This document shows positions 45,801 to 54,598 of a DNA stretch of 64,000 bases, in pieces. The DNA comes from Bacteroidales bacterium (GTDB lineage Bacteria > Bacteroidota > Bacteroidia > Bacteroidales > P3): assembly GCA_031274555.1 (NCBI GenBank), contig JAISPZ010000115.1:1-64000 (forward strand), in the 5' to 3' direction. How positions within the stretch are numbered: position 1 is the stretch's first letter; each line of letters begins with the position of its first letter. Under the pieces are notes generated by a model. It was not told the origin of the DNA. It saw only the letters and a list, made by a program, of their open reading frames with translations, and did no database searches. A program made the position numbers and the translations under genes.

Positions 45801-46996
45801 TAAGTCGTGTTTGGTTCGAGTGTTATACTATAGTCAGACACCAATGACGAGTTATAAGTAGTAAAAACTGAATCATTGGTCATTGTTACAGTCCAAGTGG
45901 AGTCATTTATTACTGTCTTGGGGGAATATACCTTAGACGTTGGAGCATATACTAAATTTGGATCTTTAGAAAGTATAACTAAACTGCCATCTGCATTTTC
46001 TCTATGCACTTTTCCTGAAATTACCGTACTTGTGGCTCTGTTAAGTGTAATAGTCGGCGGTGCTGTCGGAACTAAACAATTTGCCGGTGCTGAAAAAGTA
46101 TAAGCTATATTGGAAGCAAGTGGTGCATAGCTACCGGGACCGAACCTAAGAACACTACTTAGTTGTGTTACGGATGTTTCCTGTCCAAGCCTATATTGTG
46201 GTGATGTCCTGTAATGCCTGTTATTATTATTAACTGATTTGAAGCCTATATATAAATACTGAGCCGAAGTAACCCCATTTGCTGTTTTTGGTACGTTAAA
46301 ATAAGTGGTGAACGTACCGTCGCTACGTACTCTGATTTGCATACTTACCGTATCAAAAAGTATTTTGCCTTGGCTGACGTTGGAGTCGAGTATGCCTGCA
46401 GCCCCTGTACGTGAAGCTGATGTCCAAAGTACATTTTCCCATTGCACTATTAATTCGCCACCGTCTGTTTTATAGGAAACACGCGTAGCGTCAGGATTGT
46501 CGTAATTGCCAAAAGTATAATACATATTAGAACCATTTGCAGCGGAGATAAAAGGCATCGTATCAAGATACGAATAATTTGAATTGAAAAAACTGCCTGC
46601 ATATCCTGCACTAAAAACAGAGTCTGTTCCGAAAAAGATCATACCGTTTGCTCCGATATTAAACCATCTTACGGTTTTGCCTGACAGATTGAAATCAAAT
46701 CCTATCGGGATACTTGGATAGATAGTTGTTTCGGCAGTTATTCCTGCCATCACACTCGTATCGCCCACAATAACGTGATATAATTTCGATATCATACCGT
46801 CGCTTGCAGCAGTTGAAACAGGAGCAGGTATATTGGCATTACGCCCAACTCTTGTACCATCCGTGATTTTAACGCTGGCGAATGTTGTTACGGTATCCAT
46901 ACTGACATTGTAGTACGGTCCGTAGAGTCTTGAACTTTGCGCATTTGCGCTGAGCATAGCAATGCTCAAAATTAGTAACAGAAGTAATTTTTTCAT
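42884..46996 (-). CDS. giant T9SS-secreted FN3 / anchor-J protein
   Basis: The 1370-residue protein has a signal peptide (MKKLLLLLILSIAMLSANAQ), an N-terminal beta-rich region with GFDFNLSGKTVRWFNIGANGMIFFG, a middle portion of Ig/FN3-like modules, a cleaved-adhesin or choice-of-anchor J type domain (about 830-1000, FFCDFTSFTLTSPGASPVYEPYW) and three FN3 domains in a row (about 1000-1270, ending NTLPPCDVP and GNVTTLQDVG). The C-terminus is a T9SS sorting domain (NKTLYISNPNGSKINVVEIF, LNTNGDVTLPVQV). No catalytic motif is seen; it is probably an adhesin or matrix component. A divergent hairpin element (copy H) lies 72 nt upstream. Confidence 0.8.
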   Translation of the reverse strand: MKKLLLLLILSIAMLSANAQSSRLYGPYYNVSMDTVTTFASVKITDGTRVGRNANIPAPVSTAASDGMISKLYHVIVGDTSVMAGITAETTIYPSIPIGFDFNLSGKTVRWFNIGANGMIFFGTDSVFSAGYAGSFFNSNYSYLDTMPFISAANGSNMYYTFGNYDNPDATRVSYKTDGGELIVQWENVLWTSASRTGAAGILDSNVSQGKILFDTVSMQIRVRSDGTFTTYFNVPKTANGVTSAQYLYIGFKSVNNNNRHYRTSPQYRLGQETSVTQLSSVLRFGPGSYAPLASNIAYTFSAPANCLVPTAPPTITLNRATSTVISGKVHRENADGSLVILSKDPNLVYAPTSKVYSPKTVINDSTWTVTMTNDSVFTTYNSSLVSDYSITLEPNTTYYVYAYSYNYKCMGDDTLFSATSSKEEVTTGGGAPEITATYRDTNEIRLSITANGASEAIVIRSNTALTSSNLASDELFITKNMLGDTITAGTNKAIIVYKGVTTGTYNDENLDKGEVYYYYGFSLSGAYNSTLYATSIQATRSGLSVPVTIDFKDVPGLSTYGTGQKAKGFVSIGSTSSAQFLLYLTDAVANIPTLRATATSTPSYFIMPDIKLGGASTYRLRFDAGFYASGWPSNSLYSLAASDSIIVEVTAAEDMFADAGYQKIGVITSENQNKDYKSSVSVEGTFAMYEMNIPSEYANQAINIRVTSKIIVPPMGAAPSLQYTNFIVEEKPACEKSYTPFPVSEDLITPNEIVVTWKDYEEDLTAWNISYKKAGTEEWIDSVRVTNDTFAIAGLDPQTKYNVRVQAVCTESAISLWSDVSAPIMTKYEAPFFCDFTSFTLTSPGASPVYEPYWYSFSSNNPFPTDGSSITDDVQYNNVYWTVREFMPDPSVYSLRASFGGYEYATMFLPVTKIDNSVPYKLGFDIYYQQTGDPGQNAELLLLISQDGGATFTINDTVLRWGKDGGIPWSEIANTTTHYEISLKEYTSPVQVAFYKGNTGNVGTSNSVYITNVSIELSCPAPTDLTVSSVGKETAELAWSSNSDVLVRYKAADAADYTYLAVTLPDTSLSLTGLTSGVTYECGVQGTCTTNDSSTWLTSSFTTYICNEATNLRTSNLSATGITIAWDREGATSFNVRYRKTSEAAWTVVTSATSPKALSGLTPGTNYTYSVQVQCSADLADTSLWATAKTFNTLPPCDVPTAVSHTNVTKNSFEILYTQTTAANIYVNLAGGAAEKNLVYNNSQTYVLVDELTANTPYVYKLRAFCSEGDTSAWTATGNVTTLQDVGISGEALSKSFNVYVANKTLYISNPNGSKINVVEIFNTNGQKVGSYTLNTNGDVTLPVQVKNSLIVVRLHTTTQSITYKAFVK

Positions 46997-47044
46997 GTCT
47001 TTGTAATTTATTTTATGAGTAATTTATTTTATGATTTGTTTTTT

Positions 47045-47129
47045 ATAATTCGTTTTTAATAAGCCGTACGAAACCCTCACACAGACATACCTGTCCCCTG
47101 TATGGCAACAACTGCTATGCTCGTTTCGT
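47045..47129 (-). repeat. dispersed hairpin element, copy H (diverged, with compensatory changes)
   Basis: On the minus strand the left arm is ACGAAACGAGCA (47118-47129) and the right arm TGAGGGTTTCGT (47068-47079). The outer stem ACGAAAC/GTTTCGT pairs perfectly over 7 bp. Relative to the common form (ATGAAAC/GTTCCAT), one T-A pair has become C-G by change on both arms and an A-C mismatch has become A-T. The core allows an inner CATAC/GTATG stem. The tail ACGGCTTATTAAAAACGAATTATAAA matches the tails of other copies, but the next ATG is about 70 nt away instead of adjacent. Together with the glgB terminator this accounts for most of the 46997-47363 gap; the rest is AT-rich with nothing recognised. 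Confidence 0.75.
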
Positions 47130-47163
47130 GTATTTATTATATTTCCCCTTTATATTTTCGAAT

Positions 47164-47206
47164 AAAAAAAATCACCGACCCCATTTAAAATCATGGAATT
47201 GGTGAT
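47164..47206 (-). terminator. intrinsic terminator downstream of glgB
   Basis: On the minus strand ATCACC-aatt-CCAT pairs with ATGG-ggtc-GGTGAT around an 8-nt loop, giving two stacked stems with a symmetric internal loop, and runs into eight T residues. It is about 160 nt after the glgB stop. Confidence 0.65.
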
Positions 47207-47363
47207 ATTTGAATTTCGGAAAAATTTCGGGGTATTGTTAGCTCTCTCTCTACAACCATGCGGGTTTTAGAAGACAACTCCTCATGAGCCCCCATCAACA
47301 GCGAACTTACATCAACATTACTATGAGAAAATATGTGCATGGTTTATAAAACTTTGAGCAAAT

Positions 47364-49406
47364 TTAAGCATATTTTTCCATTTTAGCAAATATCTGCACA
47401 TCTAATTTATAGACCACCGCTGCACGATTTATATTATAGATTTTTAATTGTGCGCTGTTGTCGCTCGCGGGGAAAGAGAAGTATTCGTTTTTGCCTGTAA
47501 TTCTTCCAAAGCCACCAAACTCTTTGTTGTCGGAGTTTAAGACTATGGAGTATTTACCTGCGCGTGGAACAGGAATTGCGTAGTCGGGCTTGCTGGATGA
47601 GGTATGCCAATTAAAAACAAAAACGTAACTCTCATCGACAGAAAAAGCAATTGTTTTATCCTGTTCGTTGAGAAATAGCAAGCGTGGGAAGCCCATTACA
47701 CGCGGGTTATATTCTTCTGCTAATGCTATCATCGCCTTGTCAAATTCCTGTAAAAGTCCATAACGCAAGAGAGGGTTATCAGCAAGCGACCACTGACGAC
47801 GCGCATACCGACAGGACCAACCGTTGCCCTCACGTGGAAAATCTATCCATTCGGGATGTCCAAATTCATTACCCATAAAATTAAGATACCCTCCACCATT
47901 GCTGCCAAGCGCGAGGGTGAATAGACGAATCATTTTATGCAATGCCATGCCGCGTTCAACGATAGCATTGCTGTTTTCTATGTTCATGGCGGTGTACATA
48001 TTCGCATCCATAAGGCGAAATGCAAGTGTCTTGTCGCCAACCAACGCCTGATCGTGGCTTTCGCAGTATGCAATCTGCGGTACATTCCAAATCCTGTCGT
48101 TCAGTACGTGCCACAGTTCGGACATCACCCAATTTTCATCACTGCGTTCTTTTATGATTTTTATCCAAAAATCAGGAATACCCATAGAAAGACGATAGTC
48201 AAAACCTGTGCCACCGTCCTGCGTTGCAACTGTAATCCCTGGCATTCCACTAACTTCTTCTGCGATAGTAATCCTATGCTTTTCCTCATGCACCAAATCG
48301 TTTGCAAGTGCGAGATAAATCAGAGCATTGTTATCAACTCCGTCACCAAAATAATTTTCGTAAGTTCCGAAATAATCAATATATCCACGATGAAAATATA
48401 TCATCGAAGTAACTCCGTCAAAACGAAATCCATCGAAACAAAATTCTTCCATCCAATAACGAATGTTCGACAGCAAAAATTGACGTACCTGATTTTTTCC
48501 ATAGTCAAAAATCTTTGACCCCCAATGCGGATGTGTCCCCGCCGCTCCTTGATAATTATAAAGGTTGTCCGAACCGTCCAATTTATTTAGCCCCTCATTT
48601 ACATTCTCCACAAAGTGTGCGTGCACTAAGTCTAAAAGTACTGTAAGACCAAGTCGGTGCGCCTCTTTGACAAGGTAACGTAAATCATCTGGCGTGCCAA
48701 AACGCGAAGATGGTGCGTAAAAATTTGATACATGATAACCGAAACTTCCGTAATACGGATGTTCAGCGATACCCATAATTTGAACGGTATTATAACCGAG
48801 GTTACTAATTCTCGGAAGAACGTTGTCGGCAAATTCTCTATATGTGCCGATACCTTCTTTTTCTTGCGCCATACCTATATGAGCTTCGTAAATAAAGGGG
48901 GTCTGCCCTTGCAGTGTCTTGACAGGCTTCCTGTATTTACTCCATGCGAAAGGCTTTACGGAATGATAAACCTTTGCCGAAAAATCTTTACTCTTTTGGT
49001 CTTGTTCCGTATAAAATGTATATGCGGGAAGGTGAGTAGTCCACGCACCTGTGGCATCGCGTAGATAAAGTTTATATCTATCACCGTGTTTTATTTCGTC
49101 TTTGTCGAGAGTGATTTCCCAATCACCATTATCAAGACGATGAAGTGGATGTGATGAATAATCCCACGTATTGAAGTCGCCTGTGAGAAACACGCTCTTT
49201 GCATTCGGCAACCATTCACGAAAAACCCAACGATTGTCACTGTCATCAAAATGCAAACCGTAGTACTTGTACACATTCGCGAAATTGTAAATGCTTTCGT
49301 ATTCTTTTTCGAGCCATTTACGAGTATTGACGTAATCGTTGTAACGCCTTTCAATTTTGTCTGCTACAGGGTGTAGCCACGGATCGTTTTCGATAAAAGG
49401 AAGCAT
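47364..49406 (-). CDS. glgB: 1,4-alpha-glucan branching enzyme
   Basis: The 680-residue protein is a GH13 branching enzyme of the type related to the eukaryotic GBE1 branch. An N-terminal CBM48 domain (about 50-140, VFREWLPNAKSVFLTGDFNTW) precedes the catalytic barrel. The nucleophile is Asp330 in GFRFDG, the acid/base Glu383 in AEEVSGMPG and the transition-state Asp452 in ESHDQ. It introduces alpha-1,6 branches in glycogen. No glycogen synthase or phosphorylase is adjacent. The upstream FAD protein ends 1 nt before its start region, so they are probably co-transcribed. Confidence 0.93.
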   Translation of the reverse strand: MLPFIENDPWLHPVADKIERRYNDYVNTRKWLEKEYESIYNFANVYKYYGLHFDDSDNRWVFREWLPNAKSVFLTGDFNTWDYSSHPLHRLDNGDWEITLDKDEIKHGDRYKLYLRDATGAWTTHLPAYTFYTEQDQKSKDFSAKVYHSVKPFAWSKYRKPVKTLQGQTPFIYEAHIGMAQEKEGIGTYREFADNVLPRISNLGYNTVQIMGIAEHPYYGSFGYHVSNFYAPSSRFGTPDDLRYLVKEAHRLGLTVLLDLVHAHFVENVNEGLNKLDGSDNLYNYQGAAGTHPHWGSKIFDYGKNQVRQFLLSNIRYWMEEFCFDGFRFDGVTSMIYFHRGYIDYFGTYENYFGDGVDNNALIYLALANDLVHEEKHRITIAEEVSGMPGITVATQDGGTGFDYRLSMGIPDFWIKIIKERSDENWVMSELWHVLNDRIWNVPQIAYCESHDQALVGDKTLAFRLMDANMYTAMNIENSNAIVERGMALHKMIRLFTLALGSNGGGYLNFMGNEFGHPEWIDFPREGNGWSCRYARRQWSLADNPLLRYGLLQEFDKAMIALAEEYNPRVMGFPRLLFLNEQDKTIAFSVDESYVFVFNWHTSSSKPDYAIPVPRAGKYSIVLNSDNKEFGGFGRITGKNEYFSFPASDNSAQLKIYNINRAAVVYKLDVQIFAKMEKYA

Positions 49407-49407
49407 T

Positions 49408-50976
49408 TTATTTTGAATTTTTGATTAGATACATTGCTGAATTTATTCCGTCCATTGCGGAAGACGTTATGCCTCCTGCGTAGCCTGCTCCTTCCCCGCA
49501 CGGATACAAATTTACAATATTGGGATGAGAAAATGTGTCGCTGTTTCGCATTATCCTCACAGGTGAAGATGTACGTGACTCAAGCCCTGTAATAATTGCG
49601 TCCGAAGTTATAAATCCTTTTCGCTTTTTATCAATCTGTTTAAATGCTTGTTGTAACGCTTTGCTTACAAAGGACGGCAAGAGCGTATTGAGGTTGCTTT
49701 CGTACAGTCCAAGTGAATATGAACTGCGTGGAAGATTTTTACTTTTATCGTTTTGTAGAAAATCGGTTATGCGTTGCGCAGGACTGCGAAAAGCGGCAGG
49801 CGTGGTTGCAGAGGACGTGGTTACAGAGGGCGTGGCTGCCATAAAAAATTTCTTTTCAAGCTCACTTCTAAAAACGAGTCCGTCTATCACTTTTCCCTCG
49901 TAATAATCGGCAGGCGAAACTGTAACAACCATCCCCGAATTAGCCCATCGCGAACTGCGTGCAGAAGCCGACATTCCGTTTAATACAAGTGTTTCCTGTT
50001 CTGTCATTGACGGCACTAAAACTCCTCCCGGACACATACAAAACGAAAACACTCCGCGCTGTCCAACCTGTTCCGCAAATTTGTATTCTGCGGGTGGCAG
50101 ATTGTCATTAGAGCCGTACTGCAACCTGTTTATAAGTTCCTGCGGGTGCTCCACTCTTACGCCGAGTGCAAATGGTTTTGCTTCGAGAGCATATCCATGT
50201 TCATAAAACCAATTGTAAATATTGTTGGATGAGTGACCTGTTGCGAGAATGATATTATCACAGTCAAACTGTTGTCCCGAAGCGGTGACTACAGAAACGC
50301 AACGTTCATCGCGAATAACAAAGTCCACCACGCGACTGTCAAAATAAAATTCACATCCTTTACTTTCTAACCATTTGCGCATGGCAGTTATAATAGCAGG
50401 AAGTTTATCGCTGCCTATATGTGGATGTGCTTCATATAAAATTGATGGGGAAGCACCGAAATAAATAAACGTCTGCAATACTTTTTCTATACTTCCACGT
50501 TTGTTTGAGCGTGTATAAAGTTTTCCGTCCGAAAAACATCCTGCACCACCCTCGCCAAAACAGTAGTTAGACAGGGGATTAAGAACACCGTCCCGTTGCA
50601 ATAAAACAATATCTTTTTTCCGTTCATCAACTTTTTTCCCTTGTTCTAAAATAATCGGCGAATAACCATTTTCTACAAGAGTTATTGCAGCAAAAAGTCC
50701 CGCAGGACCTGTGCCTGTTACTATGGGGCGAGCCAAACGCGGGGCACCTGCAACAGGCTCAAACGACTGTTCGGGCACAGTATCTGGAAAAGTATAGACA
50801 GAAAAAAGTGTCTGGTAAAAAGGCGTTCGCGAGCGAGCGTCAAGCGACTGTCGCAAAATCTTGACACCCGAAATTTTCCCCGAAGAAATTTTCAGTGCCT
50901 TCGCAATTTTTTCTCTCCAAATAAACTCATCATCTTTTTGGTCGGGCAGTAATTTTATTTCAATTTCAGTAATCAT
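49408..50976 (-). CDS. uncharacterised FAD-dependent dehydrogenase (COG2509-like)
   Basis: The 522-residue protein begins with a small alpha/beta domain (EIEIKLLPDQKDDEF, about 1-75) and then an FAD-binding Rossmann fold with GTGPAGLFAAITLVENG near residue 90. Further family blocks are CFGEGGAGCFSDGKLYTRS and PCGEGAGYAGGITSSAMDG, the latter near the C-terminus. This matches a widespread group of predicted flavoproteins with no assigned substrate. It is cytoplasmic. The DUF5131 gene ends 8 nt upstream, but the two seem unrelated in function. Confidence 0.8.
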   Translation of the reverse strand: MITEIEIKLLPDQKDDEFIWREKIAKALKISSGKISGVKILRQSLDARSRTPFYQTLFSVYTFPDTVPEQSFEPVAGAPRLARPIVTGTGPAGLFAAITLVENGYSPIILEQGKKVDERKKDIVLLQRDGVLNPLSNYCFGEGGAGCFSDGKLYTRSNKRGSIEKVLQTFIYFGASPSILYEAHPHIGSDKLPAIITAMRKWLESKGCEFYFDSRVVDFVIRDERCVSVVTASGQQFDCDNIILATGHSSNNIYNWFYEHGYALEAKPFALGVRVEHPQELINRLQYGSNDNLPPAEYKFAEQVGQRGVFSFCMCPGGVLVPSMTEQETLVLNGMSASARSSRWANSGMVVTVSPADYYEGKVIDGLVFRSELEKKFFMAATPSVTTSSATTPAAFRSPAQRITDFLQNDKSKNLPRSSYSLGLYESNLNTLLPSFVSKALQQAFKQIDKKRKGFITSDAIITGLESRTSSPVRIMRNSDTFSHPNIVNLYPCGEGAGYAGGITSSAMDGINSAMYLIKNSK

Positions 50977-50984
50977 TAAAAATT

Positions 50985-51722
50985 TTAAGCAACTTTAAGT
51001 ATTGGCTCTTCTTTCCATTTTTTACCCAACAGCATACTACCATTTGCTTTCTTGTTTCTTTTTACGCCATCCTCACCCCAAGTTCCCCATTGCTTAAAGA
51101 AAAAAGCTACATTCTGTTCTTCGCACTGTTTTTGGATATTTACAGGCCATTGTGGATTCATTGGCCTTGCACTCATTCCACTTTCACCACCTACAATCAC
51201 CCAATGTATGCCTGACAAATCTAGTATACCAACATCTCCAATTAATGGTTCAATAGACAAAAAACGAACAGCTGCATCTATTTTTCTAAGGACATCTATT
51301 CTATTTTTTGTTTTTTCGTATTCTACGGTTACACCCAACCAAACATTTTGTGGAACCACTCTGTTTTCAAAATATTTTTTTAGAATTTTCTCTCTTTTAG
51401 TTAATATTTGATAATTGTGTTGTGGCGTTTTTTTTATAGTTTCAAAAATAGAATCCAAATATTCAAATGGCATTTTTTCATGAAATAAATCACTCATCGA
51501 ATTCACAAAAAATTTTGTTGGTTTCTTTATTGACATCGGTTGAAGTAATCTGTCGGGCAATAATGTAAATTCAAATCCATTTTCATAACCTGGAGTACCC
51601 ATTGCCTGCAAACGTTTTGCCATTGATTCTGCATAACAGTTCTTACATCCTGCTGTCACTTTTGTACAACCAACGGATGGATTCCACGTTGCTTCTGTCC
51701 ACTCTATTTTAGTTGTTTTCAT
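50985..51722 (-). CDS. three-Cys-motif protein, phage Gp37/Gp68 family (DUF5131)
   Basis: The 245-residue protein begins KIEWTEATWNPSVGCTKVTAGCKNCYAE, with Cys19, Cys26 and Cys29 in a CX6CX2C pattern that could hold an iron-sulfur cluster as in radical-SAM-like proteins. Later blocks NSMSDLFHEKMP, YQILTKR, NVWLGVTVE, RFLSIEPLIGD and WVIVGGESGMSARPM are those of the Gp37/Gp68 family. Members are found in phages and alongside TcmP. The reaction is unknown. It overlaps the TcmP gene by 14 nt, a strong sign of a functional pair. Confidence 0.85.
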   Translation of the reverse strand: MKTTKIEWTEATWNPSVGCTKVTAGCKNCYAESMAKRLQAMGTPGYENGFEFTLLPDRLLQPMSIKKPTKFFVNSMSDLFHEKMPFEYLDSIFETIKKTPQHNYQILTKREKILKKYFENRVVPQNVWLGVTVEYEKTKNRIDVLRKIDAAVRFLSIEPLIGDVGILDLSGIHWVIVGGESGMSARPMNPQWPVNIQKQCEEQNVAFFFKQWGTWGEDGVKRNKKANGSMLLGKKWKEEPILKVA

Positions 51723-52854
51723 AATTCAAAAGATTTATTAGATACGGTTGTATTTTATGAATATTAGTCGAAGAATAATTTTTCTTGCCTGTTCGTGAAA
51801 TTAATTTTTCATTTTCCAGTTCCTTCATTACCTGAGTGAATAATTCTGGCAAACATCTGTTTTTCAATGCATATTTTAGTCCAGTGATATTATCCTTTAT
51901 TTCTCCTGATAATATCTTATCACGTAATATACTCCTATACATCTGTTTCTTATTCGTTTCTTCTTCAGTGTAGAAAAGAGTTCCCTTTTGATAGTCATTA
52001 TCAATATTGCAATTAGATTCGCCTGAAAATTTATCTTTTTCCCAACAAACTTTTAAAAATTTTTCCATTCCCAGAGTATGATTGCTGCCAAATATTAAAC
52101 CCCAATAATTTGAACCCTTTTTAATTGTAAAGTGATGTAAATAATATTCTCTTGATGTAGGAATTAAATTTTGATAATAATCGGCAATCAGTCGATGACA
52201 TTCCTGTGGTTTAGCTTCATCAAAAGGAATATTTTGTGTGTCAAAATACTGCTTTATTGCTGGATGTTCCTTAAATCTTTTTATGAACGATGATGAAATA
52301 AAAAATATAAAATCAGTTTTGGGAGCATTTACCAATCTTAAAAATATGTCCTCATCTACTTGACTGAAACCATATTGATCTAACAATATAAATTTTCCAT
52401 AATCTCTGTTATTTAATACTTCATTAAACCTTTTTTGACTAATAATCTCTTTAAATTCCAATTGAGCAAAATTATCGTAAGAATAAATACATTTTTCTAA
52501 TTTACAATTTTCACTCTTACATCTGTTTATAAAACTATTTACATTTCTTACCAAATTATCATGTTTTTGTTTCAATTTTTCGTTAAATCCAAAACACACC
52601 TGTTTTCCATTGCTTCTTAGCAAATTACAATATTTGCAATTTTCACCTTTTGCTTCGTTTAATAAAATTAAAGGAGACCCAAAATTTCCTTCAATATCCA
52701 TACCACTACCGGCAAAAAAATCGTAAATGAATATTTTTTGTATATGGATATTGTGAAGAAATACAGGTAGCCATTCTCGAAAACATTCTGCAAATATTTC
52801 TAATTTTAACTTGGTTTCTTCGGGAAATTCATCTTTATTTATATCTCTTGCCAT
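51709..52854 (-). CDS. tcmP: three-Cys-motif partner protein TcmP
   Basis: The 381-residue protein matches the TcmP family, defined by its co-occurrence with three-Cys-motif proteins. The IYDFFAGSGMD block (Asp45-Gly51) resembles a SAM-binding motif I, ILLDQYGFSQVD a motif IV region, and the C-terminus looks like a winged helix (KNRCLPELFTQVMKELENEKLISRTGKKN). A CxxC-rich insert (CKYCNLL, and CKSENCKLEKC) is present. The pair may modify a nucleic acid and is often mobile, but its function is unproven. The gene is more AT-rich than its neighbours and lies beside a broken restriction-modification gene, consistent with acquired DNA. Confidence 0.8.
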   Translation of the reverse strand: MARDINKDEFPEETKLKLEIFAECFREWLPVFLHNIHIQKIFIYDFFAGSGMDIEGNFGSPLILLNEAKGENCKYCNLLRSNGKQVCFGFNEKLKQKHDNLVRNVNSFINRCKSENCKLEKCIYSYDNFAQLEFKEIISQKRFNEVLNNRDYGKFILLDQYGFSQVDEDIFLRLVNAPKTDFIFFISSSFIKRFKEHPAIKQYFDTQNIPFDEAKPQECHRLIADYYQNLIPTSREYYLHHFTIKKGSNYWGLIFGSNHTLGMEKFLKVCWEKDKFSGESNCNIDNDYQKGTLFYTEEETNKKQMYRSILRDKILSGEIKDNITGLKYALKNRCLPELFTQVMKELENEKLISRTGKKNYSSTNIHKIQPYLINLLNYENN

Positions 52855-52910
52855 TTTTCTAATTAGTTATTTTAAATTAAAATATATATTAAAGGAATGC
52901 GTATGAAAGC

Positions 52911-53844
52911 TTAAAAATTCGCAGGCAAATCTTCATTCTCGTCTTCAAATAATGCAGAAAAGGAAGAAACATACGCTGTACTTTTTGAGGCGATCATACA
53001 AAGGTTGATAGGCATCCAACTCTTTCAACTTTTCCCATTCTGCCACAATTACCGAAATAGAATTAGGTGGCAATAAATTACTGTCTTCCGCAAAGAAAAT
53101 AAAGAGCATACGGTCTAACAATTTTTGTGTCTTGCGAAATAGTAATAATTTTCGATCATCAATGTTGGCAGGGTATTTTGTGCCAAATATGGATTTAATA
53201 TTGTTTTCTACAATATTGTTAAACAATTCTCGCTTGAATACGGAATAATCTTTATAAAGTTTCTTGGTAATTTGGTCTTCGCTACTTACAGATTCCACCT
53301 TCAGCTGCTTGGGCAAATCTTGCTCAATATTTTCGTAAGCAAGACAAGTCCATAAAATTGCAAACTCATAATCCGTCAGCGTAAAGAGATTAAATTCCTC
53401 GAAATCTATAGTGTTGTCAATATAAAATCGTAATTTTTCAAAATTAGAAATGATGACGTAGGAAGTATTCCGATGGTTATTTTTATAACCAAAAGCCTGA
53501 GTTTCCACTTGTTTAAGGTCGGTAGTTTTGTGGTCTTTCAGTTCTATAACGCCTCGCACTTCTCCATTGATGAGAATAGCAGCATCGGCTTTTTGGGCGT
53601 TCGTTTCGTTTTTCTTTTCGGTAATCAGATTATAGTTTGTGTCAGGATTTAGAGTGTAACCAAGAACCTTCACAAAAAGTTCTCGCAAAAAACCTTCCTG
53701 AAATTGTTCTTCCTTGCTACTACGAATATTTTCCTGAATGTAAGGATTTAGAAAATAGCCTTTATACAACTTGTACGCATCCTCAATCTTTTCCGAATGG
53801 GAAAGTATTTGTCTTTTTATTATGCTGGATTGAAATAAGCTCAT
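52911..53844 (-). pseudogene. type IIG/IIL-like restriction-modification gene, collapsed by an internal deletion
   Basis: The frame from 53844 encodes 299 residues of the N-terminal part of an Eco57I-like restriction-methyltransferase. A PD-(D/E)xK nuclease-type core is visible: Asp87 in KADAAIL, then Glu101 and Lys103 in VIELKDHKT. The helical connector follows, ending in YDRLKKY. The protein then changes to an unrelated tail, SVCFFLFCII, and stops at 52945. In a different frame the next 24 codons read STAYVSSFSALFEDENEDLPANF and end with a stop at 52911, which looks like the true C-terminus of such a protein. The methyltransferase and specificity domains (roughly 700 residues) are missing. 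It lies 13 nt from the porT end. Confidence 0.7.
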
Positions 53845-53857
53845 CTTGAATTACGAC

Positions 53858-54598
53858 CTAATTGTTTTCAAACATGATGTTGAACTGCAAAATGCGCGAA
53901 GTAAGGCGGTCTATGCCGTTACAGTATATATTATTGTCGCGATTTAGAAGATCTCGCAAACCAAAATACATTTTTATTTCAAGACAAATTTTATTATTGT
54001 AAGGCATATAAAATTCCCAACCAGCACCAAGACTAAATCCCAAATCATTACGGAAAATTTTCATTTCGTAATCTTCGTTCGAGTCATCTTTTTTCTTTCC
54101 TAACGCAGCCAAATCACCTGTGTAGCGAACACCCAAGACAACGTATGGACGATTATTTATCATACGCGCTGCTTTCCATTTTATATCAAGAGGAATTTCT
54201 ATAAGTACACTTTCGACTTTTTTTCTATCGACAAGAGGCTCTCCAGCAGGAGAAATCATATTGTATGTAAGAGTTCTTTCTGCAAGCGACAACGACGGTA
54301 TAAGACGCAAGTCCCAATACTTATGAAGACGCATATTACCGATAATACCAACAGTAAATCCCGGTGCGAATTTATGTCCGAGCGAATATAGAGTGTCGTT
54401 CCACGAAAGATTTTTCTTATCCATTTTTACGGAAAAATCCATCGCACTAACACCAATAAGAAAACCCCAATGAAAATGTGACGGATTTTCTCTATGAATG
54501 TATTGAACTTTTGCTTTATACTCTTTGGCGAACATCGGCGTAAACGCAGGAACGCAAAATGCAAAAAATGCTAATATTAAAATAATTATTTTTTTCAT
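53858..54598 (-). CDS. porT: type IX secretion protein PorT
   Basis: The 246-residue outer-membrane protein has a signal peptide (MKKIIILILAFFAFCVPAFTPMFA) and the PorT pattern NPSHFHWGFLIGVSAMDF, KFAPGFTVGIIGNMRLHKYWDLRLIPSLSLAERTL, EIPLDIKWKAARMINNRPYVVLGVRY and a closing barrel strand ILQFNIMFEN. PorT is needed for T9SS cargo secretion in Porphyromonas, though its exact step is unresolved. Length equals that of known PorT. Its start ATG overlaps the stop of the TsaC-family gene, so the two are co-transcribed. Confidence 0.88.
   Translation of the reverse strand: MKKIIILILAFFAFCVPAFTPMFAKEYKAKVQYIHRENPSHFHWGFLIGVSAMDFSVKMDKKNLSWNDTLYSLGHKFAPGFTVGIIGNMRLHKYWDLRLIPSLSLAERTLTYNMISPAGEPLVDRKKVESVLIEIPLDIKWKAARMINNRPYVVLGVRYTGDLAALGKKKDDSNEDYEMKIFRNDLGFSLGAGWEFYMPYNNKICLEIKMYFGLRDLLNRDNNIYCNGIDRLTSRILQFNIMFENN

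Noticed and set aside
47937..48518. 193-codon plus-strand frame opposite glgB
   Set aside because: It lies fully inside the glgB coding sequence and has no recognisable motif.
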